DNA of 64,000 nucleotides from Phycisphaerae bacterium (GTDB taxonomy: Bacteria > Planctomycetota > Phycisphaerae > UBA1845 > PWPN01): the NCBI GenBank assembly GCA_035384605.1, contig DAOOIV010000006.1:62001-126000 (forward strand). Reading direction: 5' to 3'. The position numbers and the translations under genes are program-made. The notes beneath the pieces were generated by a model that made no database searches, was not told the origin of the DNA, and saw nothing but the letters and a program-made list of their open reading frames with translations. Of the stretch, positions 9,572 to 19,440 are shown one piece after another (position 1 is the stretch's first letter; each line of letters opens with the position of its first letter).

Positions 9572-10699
9572 TCAGTGCCCCGGCAACAACTCGATCAGTT
9601 GGTCGATTTCCTCGAGCGTGTTGTAAGCATGTGGGCTGGCGCGCAGACGGCCTTCACGGCAGGAAATGATGACGCGGTGTTGCTCCTGCAGACGCTTTCG
9701 GATCTCTCCATGGTCGTGGTGGTCTGAGACGAATGCGACGATGCTGCTGGCCTCACCGGGGAGTCTGGATGAAACCACCCGGTAGCCCTTGCCCCTCACG
9801 CCTTCGACCAGCCGATCGGTCAGCGCGAGCGCCCATTGGGCCACGACATCGATCCCTGCTTCGAGCCACATCTCAATCGACGCGCCCAGGCCGCAGATGC
9901 CCGCGAGATTGTAACTGCCGGTGTCGAACTTGCGGGCCGATCGCAGGAACTCAAAACGGTAGTTGCCGAAGTCTAGCGCGTCCTCCATGCACAACCAACC
10001 GGCAAAAACCGGCGTCAGCCTGTCAAGCAGTTCGCGCCGGCAGTAGAAGATGCCGCAACCCTCGGGCCCGCACAACCACTTGTGCCCGTCGGCCGAGAGG
10101 AAATCGATTTGCATCGCTCGAACATCGATCGGCAAGACTCCCAGGGCCTGGATCGCGTCCACGCAGAGAAGAACGTCTCGCTCACGGCAAACCTGCCCCA
10201 GGCGTGGCAGATCCATGCGAAATCCGCTGGCGTATTGGACGGCTGAGACGCTCACCACGCGCGTCCGCTCATCGATGGCCGCGATGACGTCCTCCGCCGG
10301 CACGCGTCCGTCGACCTCCTTCACCATTCGCAGATCGACGCCCTGCCTGCCGAGCCCCATCCATGGGTAAACGTTGGCCGGAAACTCCACCGCCGTGATC
10401 ACGACGTTGTCTCCGGCCCGCCAGGGCAACCCGCCGGCCACCCAGCCGATGCCTTCGGTGGTGTTTTTCGTGAAGGTGACCTCATCGGGATCGGCACCGA
10501 TCAAGGCGGCGGCGAGGGAGCGGGTTTGCTCGGCATTCATATAGAAATCCGCGCCGATCGTGGCCTGCCCGCAAGTATGTTCGATGTAGCGGCACATGGC
10601 CTGGGACGCCGGACTGCTGAGCGGGGCCACCGCCGCGGCGTTCAGAAAGTTGTACCTTCGCGTTATCGGAAACAGTTCTCGGAGTTGGCGCACATTCAT
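9572..10699 (-). CDS. Class V aminotransferase-fold PLP enzyme (cysteine desulfurase-like)
   Basis: 375 residues from ATG 10699 (GGGAG about 12 bases upstream); 16 further in-frame codons upstream look non-coding. The PLP lysine lies in DGHKWLCGPEG, and the conserved VDAIQALG aspartate and FTKNTTEG phosphate-binding loop are visible. Sequence phrases resemble the aminotransferase-V group that includes cysteine desulfurases and isopenicillin-N epimerases. I see no iron-sulfur genes nearby, so the substrate is open. It is transcribed divergently from the metzincin lipoprotein. Confidence 0.88.
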   Translation of the reverse strand: MNVRQLRELFPITRRYNFLNAAAVAPLSSPASQAMCRYIEHTCGQATIGADFYMNAEQTRSLAAALIGADPDEVTFTKNTTEGIGWVAGGLPWRAGDNVVITAVEFPANVYPWMGLGRQGVDLRMVKEVDGRVPAEDVIAAIDERTRVVSVSAVQYASGFRMDLPRLGQVCRERDVLLCVDAIQALGVLPIDVRAMQIDFLSADGHKWLCGPEGCGIFYCRRELLDRLTPVFAGWLCMEDALDFGNYRFEFLRSARKFDTGSYNLAGICGLGASIEMWLEAGIDVVAQWALALTDRLVEGVRGKGYRVVSSRLPGEASSIVAFVSDHHDHGEIRKRLQEQHRVIISCREGRLRASPHAYNTLEEIDQLIELLPGH

Positions 10700-10860
10700 T
10701 CGTTGGCAATCTCCCGTGCTTCCACCGTTATCGGCACGTCCGATCATCTCTTGACGGCCAAGACCGATAGGTAAAGGTTCCCTGAAAACAAGGAAAGCAA
10801 CATCATATCAGACGTCCTGTTTCTCCGCTCGCGCCAATTTGCCTGAATTGCCTGTCTTCT

Positions 10861-10876
10861 TTGCCCGGTGGGGCAA
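10861..10876. promoter_or_regulatory. Short palindrome TTGCCC-GGTG-GGGCAA
   Basis: A perfect 6-base-pair stem with a 4-base loop in the divergent intergenic region, 14 bases before a larger hairpin. It could be an operator or an RNA stem. Confidence 0.35.
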
Positions 10877-10889
10877 CTGAATCGTAAGT

Positions 10890-10920
10890 TTTCCCTGCGA
10901 GCAAGTTGCTCACGGGGAAA
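10890..10920 (+). promoter_or_regulatory. Long near-perfect hairpin upstream of the metzincin gene
   Basis: Outer stem TTTCCC/GGGAAA, a T-G wobble, a G-C pair, one mismatch, then inner stem GAGCA/TGCTC with loop AGT. It has no T-tract on either side as expected for a terminator. It lies about 90 bases before the GTG start of the downstream gene, so it is a candidate leader structure or protein-binding site. Confidence 0.45.
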
Positions 10921-11009
10921 GCGAGCCACCTCCGCACCGCGGCGGGTCTGGCCGCGGAACCAAAGAGTGCTTTGACGACAGCTTTCGCACGTTGCAAGGG
11001 GGGACAACC

Positions 11010-12290
11010 GTGTCGCGCTCTGCCTCATTCATTCGGATCGCCATACTCTCATCCGTCGTGCCGGCATGCCTGGTCGGATGCCTGCCACTTGATTTCAGCG
11101 GCTGGGGAGATCAAGTTCTGTCATTCCCCGCACCACAACCGCTTTCCGGACCGCAAATCAATGAGGTCGAACCCAACGACGACATGGCTGCGGCCAATGC
11201 AGTTGTTTTCGATGGCCAGGTGACGCTGGTCGGAAGCATAGCGGCCAAGGGCAGCTTCGACTTCGACGTCTTTGCGCTTGGACCGGTGAACGCCGGTGAC
11301 CGGGTGGTTGCCGAGCTCGCTGCCAGCGCCGGCAGTGACGTCGTGCTCGGGCTGTTTGACGGCGGCTTCAACCTGCTGGGCTACGTGGATTACTCGCGGG
11401 GAACCGCGGCTCCCGGACGCATCGACCTGGTTCTGCGCGACTCGGTCGACACGCTTTATGCCATCGCCGGCACGCGTTCCTTATCGGAAGCGACCCGACT
11501 GTACAATGTCGGCATCAGTGTCACACCGAACGTGGGTGTTCCGCAGCCCAATCCGCAGATGGTAGTGCTGAACTTCATCGGGGCCTCCGGAGTTCGAATC
11601 GGACGCCAGGCACCGGTCAACGTGCCGCCGTTTGATGTGGCCACCATTGATTCGCGCTTCGCCGGAAAGACCCAGGAGGTCATCCAGTCCATCCTGCAAA
11701 TGGTCCGCGAGGACTATGCAGGCCTCAACGTCGTCTTCTACCTGGCCGGTGATCCGAACATCCCGGCCGGCGACCTGACCGTTATTCACTTTGGCACCTA
11801 CAGCGACCGCTATCTCGGGCTGGCCGACAACGTCGATCCGTTCAATCGAGACAGCACGCAAAACGCGATCATTTACACTGACACGTTCTCGCTGTTCAGC
11901 ACCTTGTGGCCGACGCAGGAGCAGATTGCCCAGGTATTGGCGAACGTGGCCAGTCACGAACTCGGCCATCTCCTTGGCCTGCGGCACACTGCTGACATTC
12001 AGGACCTGATGGACATCACCGCGAGCGCCCGGCAAATGCTTAGCGACCAGTGGCACAAGGTGGCCGATCTGCATCCCTCGATCATGGCGATCGGATACCA
12101 GGATGCCGCCACGATGCTGTCTTGGTGCGTGGGCGGCACACCGCCGGCACCTCCTGCGAACTTGTCGGCCAAGACACAACGGATGGCCAAAACGGCCTAC
12201 GACCCGGACGATTTCTACATTCCACGAGGGTGGCTGGCAGAGAACTCCGCTGAGGCTGATGAAGCCGTCGAGGATCCGGCCGAGGAGTAG
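11010..12290 (+). CDS. Metzincin-type zinc metalloprotease lipoprotein
   Basis: 426 residues. GTG 11010 is chosen because AAGGGGGG lies 6 bases upstream. The hydrophobic N-terminus ends in CLVGC, giving a lipoprotein or Sec signal. Residues about 45-170 include EVEPNDDMAAANAV and read like a pre-peptidase C-terminal (PPC) beta domain. The catalytic motif is HELGHLLGLRHTAD, matching HExxHxxGxxH, with a nearby methionine (DLMDIT) that could be the Met-turn. It is probably an extracytoplasmic protease. The C-terminus is acidic. Confidence 0.85.
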   Translation: MSRSASFIRIAILSSVVPACLVGCLPLDFSGWGDQVLSFPAPQPLSGPQINEVEPNDDMAAANAVVFDGQVTLVGSIAAKGSFDFDVFALGPVNAGDRVVAELAASAGSDVVLGLFDGGFNLLGYVDYSRGTAAPGRIDLVLRDSVDTLYAIAGTRSLSEATRLYNVGISVTPNVGVPQPNPQMVVLNFIGASGVRIGRQAPVNVPPFDVATIDSRFAGKTQEVIQSILQMVREDYAGLNVVFYLAGDPNIPAGDLTVIHFGTYSDRYLGLADNVDPFNRDSTQNAIIYTDTFSLFSTLWPTQEQIAQVLANVASHELGHLLGLRHTADIQDLMDITASARQMLSDQWHKVADLHPSIMAIGYQDAATMLSWCVGGTPPAPPANLSAKTQRMAKTAYDPDDFYIPRGWLAENSAEADEAVEDPAEE

Positions 12291-12319
12291 CTGACCAAAG
12301 CCGGCGGCTGCCCGGGGGG

Positions 12320-14596
12320 TCAACTCTTCATGCAGCTTGGATCAACCGATACGCCCCTGCCGCTGATGCACTGCCGGAACAGGGCAAAGTCGCTTTCGTC
12401 CACGTCGTTGTCGCCGTCGAACTTGGCGTTCTGGCATCTGGGCTCGTTTTGCGACGTGCCGGACCCGGACAGACATGACTGAAAGTGTCCGAAATCCTCC
12501 TGATCGACGTCGCCGTCTTGGTCGAAATCGGCCTGGACCGGCCTCGGCCCCTCGACAGTCAGCGATGCCGCGTTGGACGCTGCGCTGCCCTCCGAATTGC
12601 TCACGACACAGCGGTAGAAGCCGACGTCCGACCCATCCGCGTTCGACACAGTCAGCAGAGCAGTCGTGACGCCTGAGCAATGGCCTGCCTCGGCCAAGTC
12701 AATCAAATCCTTCTGCCACTGGTAACTTACGGGCGGAAAGCCGCTTGCGGTCACGCTGAACACGGCGGTCTCACCCAAGTAGACGGTTTGCGAAACGGGG
12801 TGTTGGCTGATCACCGGTGGTTCGACCACCGGACCGATGGTCACGTTGTCCACGAGGGTCTTGGCTCCGCTGATGCTACTCCGGTAATTGTAAATGAACG
12901 GCCGGCCCTTCAACAGCGAGCTATCATGGATCGGGGTCGCGGTCAACAGTTGGTCGTCGACCCAAACGCTCAGTTCCTGTCCCTCCATGGAAAGCCGCAT
13001 CTTGTGCCAGCCGGCTACGTCCGGGTAGGTCCAGTTTGCCAGCACGGTTTCGATTTCGTTCTGCCGCCTTATAAGCACACAGTGGCCGTCGGCCGCCAGG
13101 TTGTCATTGCGCACAAATGCGAGCGCGTAGTAGCTACGCTCGGCCGCGGAGAAGAACAGGCGGCCGCGCAGGCCAACGCCGAACCGGTTCTTCACGGATG
13201 TGCTGTTGTCGTAGTATACCTGGGCTTCAATGCTCTGATTGGTGAGCGCCTCATCGGCCAGCATCGGGTAGGCGTACTGGTGGCCGCTGGTGTCAGCGAC
13301 CTCGAATACATATCCATCCCCGCTCGGGTTGCCGGGACGGGCAACGAGCCCGCACTGACTCCCGAAGTTCCACGGGGCGATCCAGTTCAGTTGTGGGCCG
13401 GCGGCCGGAAAGGCATCCTGCCAGGGCATCGCGATGGCCGGCTTGTCGATCTGGAAACCGTCCAGAACGGTCCCATCTGAGGTCTTGAGGCACCGGCCAA
13501 GCAGGCGGCTGCCCTGGATATCGAGGCGTGTGAAGCAGTAATACTGGTCCGCGTACGCCCGAACGTAGGGCTGGCTGTCATCGGCATGCTTCGTCGACCA
13601 CGGCTGGCCACCGGTACCCTGATCGATGTAGCACACGCCGTTGACGACGTTGCGCTGATAGTTGTGGTAGTGGCCGTGCAGATAAAGATCGACACCGTGC
13701 TGCTCGAAAAGCGGTACCAGGCTGGTTCGCATCGTCGTGCTGCCGTTCGAGCCTCCGTCCTCGCTGACGTACGGGCCGTTGTGCCCGAAGACGATCTTCC
13801 ATGGCTGGGTGGTACCGGTGAGGTCGCCGGCCAGCCAGTTGCTTTGCGCCGAACCCACACCGTAGGAGGACCAGAACGTGTCGATGCTCGCGAAATGCAC
13901 ATGGGCTTTGTCGAACGAGTAGTAGAATTCGGTGCCCGAACTAGCCTTTGGGAGCGACCAATTGGCCAGGTACCGGGCGGGATACACGTAGGTGGCCGTT
14001 TCATCGTACAGCTCGTGATTTCCAATGGCTGTATACATGCAAATGTGTTTGATGAAGCCGGCCGCCGGCGTGAAGAAGTGCGATTGCCAGTAGTCGGTGA
14101 TGTTGTCCTCACCGCGACCTGCCAGATCACCGAGAGTCAAGCAGAACCCGTTAGGCGATTGCGACAGCATTGCATTATAGGTTGCCGCGCAGTTGCTCGG
14201 GGCGCTGCACGAATCCCCCACAAAACTGAACGAGACAGCCGAGGCACCGGGCGGCGGGGCGGTCCTGAAAGTGGCATCACCGCTGAGGGGCGTGCCGTCG
14301 CTGCGAGCGCGGTAGTGGTAGAGCGTGTCCGGGGACAGGCCCGTCACCGCGATTTCGTGATAGGTGCCGGGCTGAGTTGATTGGGCAAGATTACCGTAGC
14401 TCGCGGTCAAGCCCCACTCGACTTCGCCGGTGCAGGTGCTATCCGTGAACCACACCACGCTGACCGAGTCCGGGGTCTGGAGTTGAAGATAGGGCCCACG
14501 AGTGATTTGCACGCCCCACGCCGGCAGCGCCGCCCAGGCGCACAATACGGCGAAGGTAATCAGAAGTCGCCGCCCTATCCTTTTTTGGGGAGCCAT
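12320..14596 (-). CDS. Secreted purple-acid-phosphatase-like metallophosphoesterase with Ig and dockerin-like domains
   Basis: 758 residues from ATG 14596 (GAGG 9 bases upstream) with a signal peptide ending ALPAWG. Domain order: FN3-like N-domain (ITRGPYLQLQTPDSVSVVW), metallophosphatase core with GDLAGRGED, GNHE and GHYHNYQRN metal ligands, a laminin-G-like beta region, an Ig-like domain (ISQHPVSQTVYLGETAVFSV), and two calcium-binding dockerin-like loops (DFDQDGDVDQEDF and DGDNDVDESDF). The paired D-x-D-x-D-V-D tail is common in exported Phycisphaerae proteins. It probably cleaves phosphate esters outside the cell. Confidence 0.9.
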   Translation of the reverse strand: MAPQKRIGRRLLITFAVLCAWAALPAWGVQITRGPYLQLQTPDSVSVVWFTDSTCTGEVEWGLTASYGNLAQSTQPGTYHEIAVTGLSPDTLYHYRARSDGTPLSGDATFRTAPPPGASAVSFSFVGDSCSAPSNCAATYNAMLSQSPNGFCLTLGDLAGRGEDNITDYWQSHFFTPAAGFIKHICMYTAIGNHELYDETATYVYPARYLANWSLPKASSGTEFYYSFDKAHVHFASIDTFWSSYGVGSAQSNWLAGDLTGTTQPWKIVFGHNGPYVSEDGGSNGSTTMRTSLVPLFEQHGVDLYLHGHYHNYQRNVVNGVCYIDQGTGGQPWSTKHADDSQPYVRAYADQYYCFTRLDIQGSRLLGRCLKTSDGTVLDGFQIDKPAIAMPWQDAFPAAGPQLNWIAPWNFGSQCGLVARPGNPSGDGYVFEVADTSGHQYAYPMLADEALTNQSIEAQVYYDNSTSVKNRFGVGLRGRLFFSAAERSYYALAFVRNDNLAADGHCVLIRRQNEIETVLANWTYPDVAGWHKMRLSMEGQELSVWVDDQLLTATPIHDSSLLKGRPFIYNYRSSISGAKTLVDNVTIGPVVEPPVISQHPVSQTVYLGETAVFSVTASGFPPVSYQWQKDLIDLAEAGHCSGVTTALLTVSNADGSDVGFYRCVVSNSEGSAASNAASLTVEGPRPVQADFDQDGDVDQEDFGHFQSCLSGSGTSQNEPRCQNAKFDGDNDVDESDFALFRQCISGRGVSVDPSCMKS

Positions 14597-15108
14597 TTGG
14601 ACTGACCTCGCCTGATTGGCTGGCCCGGCCGGACCGCCGGGTCGCACATGACCATTGTACAGCATAACTCCCCCCGGTGATCGCGCCTTCCGTGTTCTTC
14701 TCGGGGCAGTTCCGTGCGCAGTCCGCGGCGAATCATCTTGAGTCAGAGATCGTTCTTGCTCTCTCGGCCGTGATGGTCTCAGTGGCCTGGGCGCGCAAAG
14801 CGCGGATTGTCATGTCCCCAACCCGGCGGGTTCCCTCAGAATCGGATCTGGCTGGCATGGGTTATATCGAGATCCGGAGGCCCGATATCCGCGGCCCCCA
14901 TGTCGGCCCATCCGGGGAGAATCGGCAAGATAGCTCTCGTCTGGTTGCCTCCTCGCCCTCGGCCGGTTAAACTGCACGGAGAACGCATGTCGCAGGAAGG
15001 GCTCGTGGGTGCTCAGGGTCGAGCGGTCAAAACCGGCGGGCGGTCGGTTACGTAATATCAGCGCATCGTTTGGGGACATGCCCGTCGCAACGGAAGTGAG
15101 GTCGCCAT
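14597..15108. other. Intergenic region, no gene recognised
   Basis: About 510 bases between divergent genes. The short open frames show no recognisable family. It presumably contains promoters for the flanking genes, but I could not identify a convincing pair of boxes. Confidence 0.5.
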
Positions 15109-16413
15109 ATGCCAAGCGGAAGTCGTACAGGTCAGCCACCAAGCTCTCCCGTTCATGATTCGAGTGCGCCGACGTATATGCCGCCGGCGGGAGGGGGCAG
15201 TCCTCCGTCCAGTCAGTCTTCATCGGTTGAATCGCCAGGACAAAAGGCCCCGACCGTCGGCCCCGGTGGGGGGCTGGTCGACCTCCACATCACCGAGCAG
15301 AATGCCCGGGAGGTCATGGACCGTCTGCTGAGAGGCATGGGGCAATCCAGCGGTGAGGGTGGCCAGGCGCATGCTCGTGCGACCGATCTCCACATCAATC
15401 CCGGGCGACCGCCGGACTACCGTATCGCCCGGGTGATTCGCAGCGTGGCCGCTCGTCCCCTGAGCCAAAAGGATGTGATTCTCCTGTCCAATGCCATCAT
15501 GAACCCGGCCCAGCAGGAGCGGTTCAATCGCAACCACTGCATCGACTTCTCCTATCACGTGGACCGAAACCGTTTTCGCGTTAACATCGTCGAGAGTTTC
15601 ATTGGACGAAGCATTTCCATCCGGCGGTTCGAGGAGATCAAGAACTTCGAAGATTACAACCTTCCCAGCAACTACATCGATATTTGCGAGAATGCCCGGG
15701 GGTTCGTTATCATGTCCGGCTCAACGGGCAGCGGCAAGACCACCTCCATCGCCGCGATGCTCGACCATGTCAACCGGAACTTTCACCGCAAGATCGTGAC
15801 CATTGAGGACCCGATCGAGTACGTTTACACCCCGAAGAAGTCGATCGTAGTCCAGATCGAGATCGGCGAGGACGGGATCCCGAATGAGGACATTGCCTTG
15901 CGCAATCTGGTCCGTATGGACCCGGATGCGGGCCTTGCCGGCGAGATGCGTGATCGACAGTCGCTGGAGGCGGCGTTGAAGACCGCCCAAGCCGGTCACC
16001 TGATTTTCGGCACGCTGCACTGCGAAGGCGTCGGGCAGGCCTTCGACCGCGTTCTGGCATATTACGATACCATCGAGCAGCAACGCATCCTGGGCACGCT
16101 GGCCGACAACCTCGCGGCAATCATCAACCAACGGCTGTTACCGTGCATCAAGCCGGGCATCGACGTGGTGCCGGCCTACGAGATCTTCCGGCCCAACCCG
16201 CTGACCCGCCGGTACATCCGTGAACGGCGGTACACAGAAGCGGTCGCTGAAATGGAGAAGCAGTCCATGAAGGAACTCGGTTGTGTGACCTACGTGGACT
16301 CGCTGTACAAGCTGGTAACCGAGGAATGGATCGATTACCACACCGCCCTCGAACACTCCGGCGATCAGGCCGAGAAGCTCAAAGCCAAACTGAAGGGCAT
16401 TGATATGAAATGA
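15109..16413 (+). CDS. PilT/PilU-like type IV pilus retraction ATPase
   Basis: 434 residues; GTGAGG 8 bases before ATG. The first 60 residues are rich in Pro, Ser and Gly, unlike the roughly 345-residue classical PilT. The core has Walker A GSTGSGKTTS near residue 204, the Asp box TIEDPIEY, the Walker B region RMDPDAGLAGEMRD and a late GHLIFGTLHC. These place it in the PilT/PilU branch of secretion ATPases. No pilin or pilus assembly gene is nearby, so its partner machinery lies elsewhere. Confidence 0.9.
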   Translation: MPSGSRTGQPPSSPVHDSSAPTYMPPAGGGSPPSSQSSSVESPGQKAPTVGPGGGLVDLHITEQNAREVMDRLLRGMGQSSGEGGQAHARATDLHINPGRPPDYRIARVIRSVAARPLSQKDVILLSNAIMNPAQQERFNRNHCIDFSYHVDRNRFRVNIVESFIGRSISIRRFEEIKNFEDYNLPSNYIDICENARGFVIMSGSTGSGKTTSIAAMLDHVNRNFHRKIVTIEDPIEYVYTPKKSIVVQIEIGEDGIPNEDIALRNLVRMDPDAGLAGEMRDRQSLEAALKTAQAGHLIFGTLHCEGVGQAFDRVLAYYDTIEQQRILGTLADNLAAIINQRLLPCIKPGIDVVPAYEIFRPNPLTRRYIRERRYTEAVAEMEKQSMKELGCVTYVDSLYKLVTEEWIDYHTALEHSGDQAEKLKAKLKGIDMK

Positions 16414-16518
16414 TCGGGGGCGTCATCGTCCCACGCTCTGCACCCCTTGGCGGCAAGTCGCCGTCACGTGACCGAGCGGTTCAATAACCGATCCCGGCCG
16501 ATCGTTCGAGGGGAGGAA

Positions 16519-18252
16519 CTACATGCGTCTTTTTCGCTTGGCGGCTATCCATGCCCGCAATCGGGCTACCGGCAACGTATTGAGGATATGCTCGGGCGTC
16601 GCCCAGCCTCGACGTGCGGTTTGAACCCCCAATGGCATCTGGTCGAGCTGATCGGTCGAATGGGCATCCGTGCTGATCGCCAGGCGGCACCCCGCATCGA
16701 TCGCCTGCCGAATATGAACGTCTTTCAGGTCCAGACGCTGCCACGAGGCACTGATCTCGAGGGCGCAGCCCGTCCGTGCGGCGGTGGCGAAGAGCTCATC
16801 CCAATCAAGATCCATGGCATCGCGCCGGCCGAGCAGACGACCCGACGGATGCCCGAGACAGCAAACGTACGGGTTCTCCATGGCCGCGATCGAGCGACGG
16901 GTGAGGCTGGCGCGATCCTGCTGCTGGGCCGAGTGAATACTGGCGATCACCCAGTCGAGCTGAGCAAGAATGTCATCCGGATAGTCGAGGCTCCCGTTGG
17001 CCAGGATATCGCACTCGATGCCCGCCAGCAGCGTGAGGCCCTTGACCCGCTCGCCCGCGGCCCGGATGTCCTGAATATGCCGCAGCAGGCGGGTCTCATC
17101 GAGACCGTTGGCGATCACCGAGCTTTTTGAGTGATCGCAGATCGCCAGGTAACGGTAGCCTCGCTTGCCGGCCGCCTCGGCCATCTCCTCGATGGTGCTT
17201 CGCCCGTCGCTGGCAGTCGAGTGAACGTGCATGTCACCCTTGATGTCCGCCAAGGATACGAGCCGGGGAATCTCGCCTCTGCACTCGATCTCCCCGCGAT
17301 CCTCGCGCAATTCCGGCGGTATCGGGCGCAGATCAAGCTTCTCGTAGATCTCCTCCTCTTCCCGTCCGGCGATCCGGCGATCCCCATCAAAGAGGCCGTA
17401 TTCGTTAAGTTTCCAGCCTCTCCGGACGGCCAGTTCCCGCAAACGCACGTTGTGCTCCTTCGATCCGGTGAAGTACTGCAGCGCCGCTCCGAATGACTCC
17501 TCGGGCACGACGCGAAGGTCGACCTGAATTTCTCCGCGGACAGGACCGGCGACCAGCACGGAACCCTTCGTCCCGCCGGCCGCACGAACGCCGGTCACCT
17601 CGGGCAGCTTGGTGAACGCGTTGACCACCCTCTCGCCGTCGTCGGCGATGCACAACAGGTCGATGTCCCCCACCGTCTCACAGCCTCGTCGTGCCGACCC
17701 GGCAATCTCGATGCGCCGGACGCCCGTGAATTCGCGCACCGCATCCCGAAGCCCCTCGGCAAGCGGCAGCGCGGCACCCAACGGCGTGCGACCTGCCGAA
17801 CGTTTGAGAAACGCCAACCCCTCGGCGATCTTTTCGACGCTCTTCTTGCCGAATCCGGGCAGCCTCTCCGCGCGGCCGTCGGCAATGACCGCCTCCAGGT
17901 CCGCCATGCTGTTGACGCCCAGCTCGCGGTGTAGGGCCTGCACCTTCTTGGGCCCCAGCCCCGGAACGGTGAGCAGCTCGGGCAGTCCCCGCGGAATCGA
18001 ATTCAGCAGTTCCTGGTGGACGGCCACCTTGCCTGTCTTCAGGTACTGCATAATGCGCTCGGCTGTCCCCTTGCCGACGCCGGGGATGTTCTGCAACTCG
18101 CCGCGATTCGCCACGTCGGCGATGTCCTCCGTCAAGTCCTCGATGGAGCGAGCCGCTTTTCTGTATGAATTGACCCGGAACGGGTCGCCGCCGGTCAGTT
18201 CCAGCAAATCGGCAATCTCGTTGAAAACAGCCGCTATCTCCGGGTTAACCAT
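16519..18252 (-). CDS. polX: DNA polymerase X with PHP exonuclease domain
   Basis: 577 residues, typical of bacterial PolX. Order: an N-terminal HhH domain (IPGVGKGTAERI, VPGLGPKKVQALH, LPGFGKKSVEKI), the nucleotidyltransferase palm with GSARRGCETVGDIDLL, and a C-terminal PHP domain with DMHVHSTASDG, ICDHSKS and STDAHSTDQLDQM metal ligands. It fills short gaps and has 3'-5' exonuclease activity in DNA repair. It is divergent from lpxD. Confidence 0.95.
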   Translation of the reverse strand: MVNPEIAAVFNEIADLLELTGGDPFRVNSYRKAARSIEDLTEDIADVANRGELQNIPGVGKGTAERIMQYLKTGKVAVHQELLNSIPRGLPELLTVPGLGPKKVQALHRELGVNSMADLEAVIADGRAERLPGFGKKSVEKIAEGLAFLKRSAGRTPLGAALPLAEGLRDAVREFTGVRRIEIAGSARRGCETVGDIDLLCIADDGERVVNAFTKLPEVTGVRAAGGTKGSVLVAGPVRGEIQVDLRVVPEESFGAALQYFTGSKEHNVRLRELAVRRGWKLNEYGLFDGDRRIAGREEEEIYEKLDLRPIPPELREDRGEIECRGEIPRLVSLADIKGDMHVHSTASDGRSTIEEMAEAAGKRGYRYLAICDHSKSSVIANGLDETRLLRHIQDIRAAGERVKGLTLLAGIECDILANGSLDYPDDILAQLDWVIASIHSAQQQDRASLTRRSIAAMENPYVCCLGHPSGRLLGRRDAMDLDWDELFATAARTGCALEISASWQRLDLKDVHIRQAIDAGCRLAISTDAHSTDQLDQMPLGVQTARRGWATPEHILNTLPVARLRAWIAAKRKRRM

Positions 18253-18306
18253 GTTCTTTTTCCATTATCCTGCGAGCCTGCGTCCGTGCGCCGATCCAAC
18301 GTGCGA

Positions 18307-18337
18307 TTGACACCCGCTGCCCGAGGAATGATATTAT
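18307..18337 (+). promoter_or_regulatory. Sigma70-like promoter for lpxD-lpxI
   Basis: A perfect -35 TTGACA (18307-18312), 19 bases, then TATTAT (18332-18337); GATATT at 17-base spacing is an alternative -10. The start would lie about 40 bases before the lpxD ATG. Confidence 0.6.
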
Positions 18338-18384
18338 AGCGGTCTCGAACGACTGGTGGGCAGTCGCTAGACAGTGAGCATTGA

Positions 18385-19440
18385 ATGGGCCTGACCCTGA
18401 CGCAATTGACCGAGTTCCTCGCATCTCAGAGTATCCCTTGTGAAGTGGACGGAGACGGCTCTGTGGTTGTCTCGTCAGTGGCTACTCTGGAGGACGCCGG
18501 CGAGGGACAGCTCAGCTTCTTGTCAAACCCCAAGTACGAGAAAGAACTGGCGGCGACAAGGGCCTCAGCCGTGCTGGTTCGCCCTGACGTCAGAGTGTCA
18601 CGCACGATGAACCTTCTTCGGACACCGGACCCTTATGCGGCGCTGACGGCGGCGATCGTCCGGATCCACGGCTATCGGCAACACCCGCAATGGGGCCGCT
18701 CGGCCCAGGCCTGCATTCACCCCTCGGCGGTCATCGGCGAGAAGCCGAACATTGCGCCGGGCGTCCACATCGATGAGAACGTGCGGATTGGCCGTCATGC
18801 GACCATTTATCCGGGCGTTTACATTGCCCGTGGCTGCAGGATCGGCGATGACGTGGTGCTGATGCCCAACGTGGTCATCTATGAGGCCTGCGTGCTCGGC
18901 AACCGGGTCACCATTCATGCGGGCTCGATCATCGGTGAGGATGGACTGGGCTACGCCCCGGTCGGCGAAAAATGGGTCAAGATCCCGCAGATCGGCAACG
19001 TGGTCATCGGAGACGACGTGGAAATCGGAGCCAACTGCACTATTGACCGGGCCACGCTCGGCAGTTCGGTCATTGGCAGCGGCACCAAGTTCAGCAACCT
19101 GATCGCCATCGGACACGGCACCAAGATCGGCGAGGATTGCCTGTTTGTCGCTCAGGTCGGCATTGCCGGTTCGGTCAGCGTCGGGCGTCACGTGACCATG
19201 GCTGGACAGGCCGGCGTGGTGGGGCATATCAGCATCGGCGACAACGCGGTCATCGGAGCCAAAGCCGGCGTGACCAACGATGTGGAACCAGGCCTGACCA
19301 TGTTGGGGCAACCGGCCGTCCCCATCAACGAGTGCAAACGGCAGGTGGCGATCGTGCAGCGACTTCCTCAACTCAAAAACGAGATCAAGCGCCTGCGGCG
19401 CGACCTGGATCAACTCATGAAGCAGGTCGGCGGAGGATGA
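18385..19440 (+). CDS. lpxD: UDP-3-O-acylglucosamine N-acyltransferase
   Basis: 351 residues, family length. The N-terminal uridine-binding domain (TLEDAGEGQLSFLSNPKY) is followed by a left-handed parallel beta-helix of hexapeptide repeats (IAPGVHIDENVRIGRHATIYPG) and a C-terminal helix. The catalytic His lies in NLIAIGHGTKIG. It adds the second 3-hydroxyacyl chain in lipid A synthesis in the cytoplasm. The stop overlaps the next start (ATGA), coupling it to lpxI. This shows the organism makes lipid A. Confidence 0.95.
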   Translation: MGLTLTQLTEFLASQSIPCEVDGDGSVVVSSVATLEDAGEGQLSFLSNPKYEKELAATRASAVLVRPDVRVSRTMNLLRTPDPYAALTAAIVRIHGYRQHPQWGRSAQACIHPSAVIGEKPNIAPGVHIDENVRIGRHATIYPGVYIARGCRIGDDVVLMPNVVIYEACVLGNRVTIHAGSIIGEDGLGYAPVGEKWVKIPQIGNVVIGDDVEIGANCTIDRATLGSSVIGSGTKFSNLIAIGHGTKIGEDCLFVAQVGIAGSVSVGRHVTMAGQAGVVGHISIGDNAVIGAKAGVTNDVEPGLTMLGQPAVPINECKRQVAIVQRLPQLKNEIKRLRRDLDQLMKQVGGG

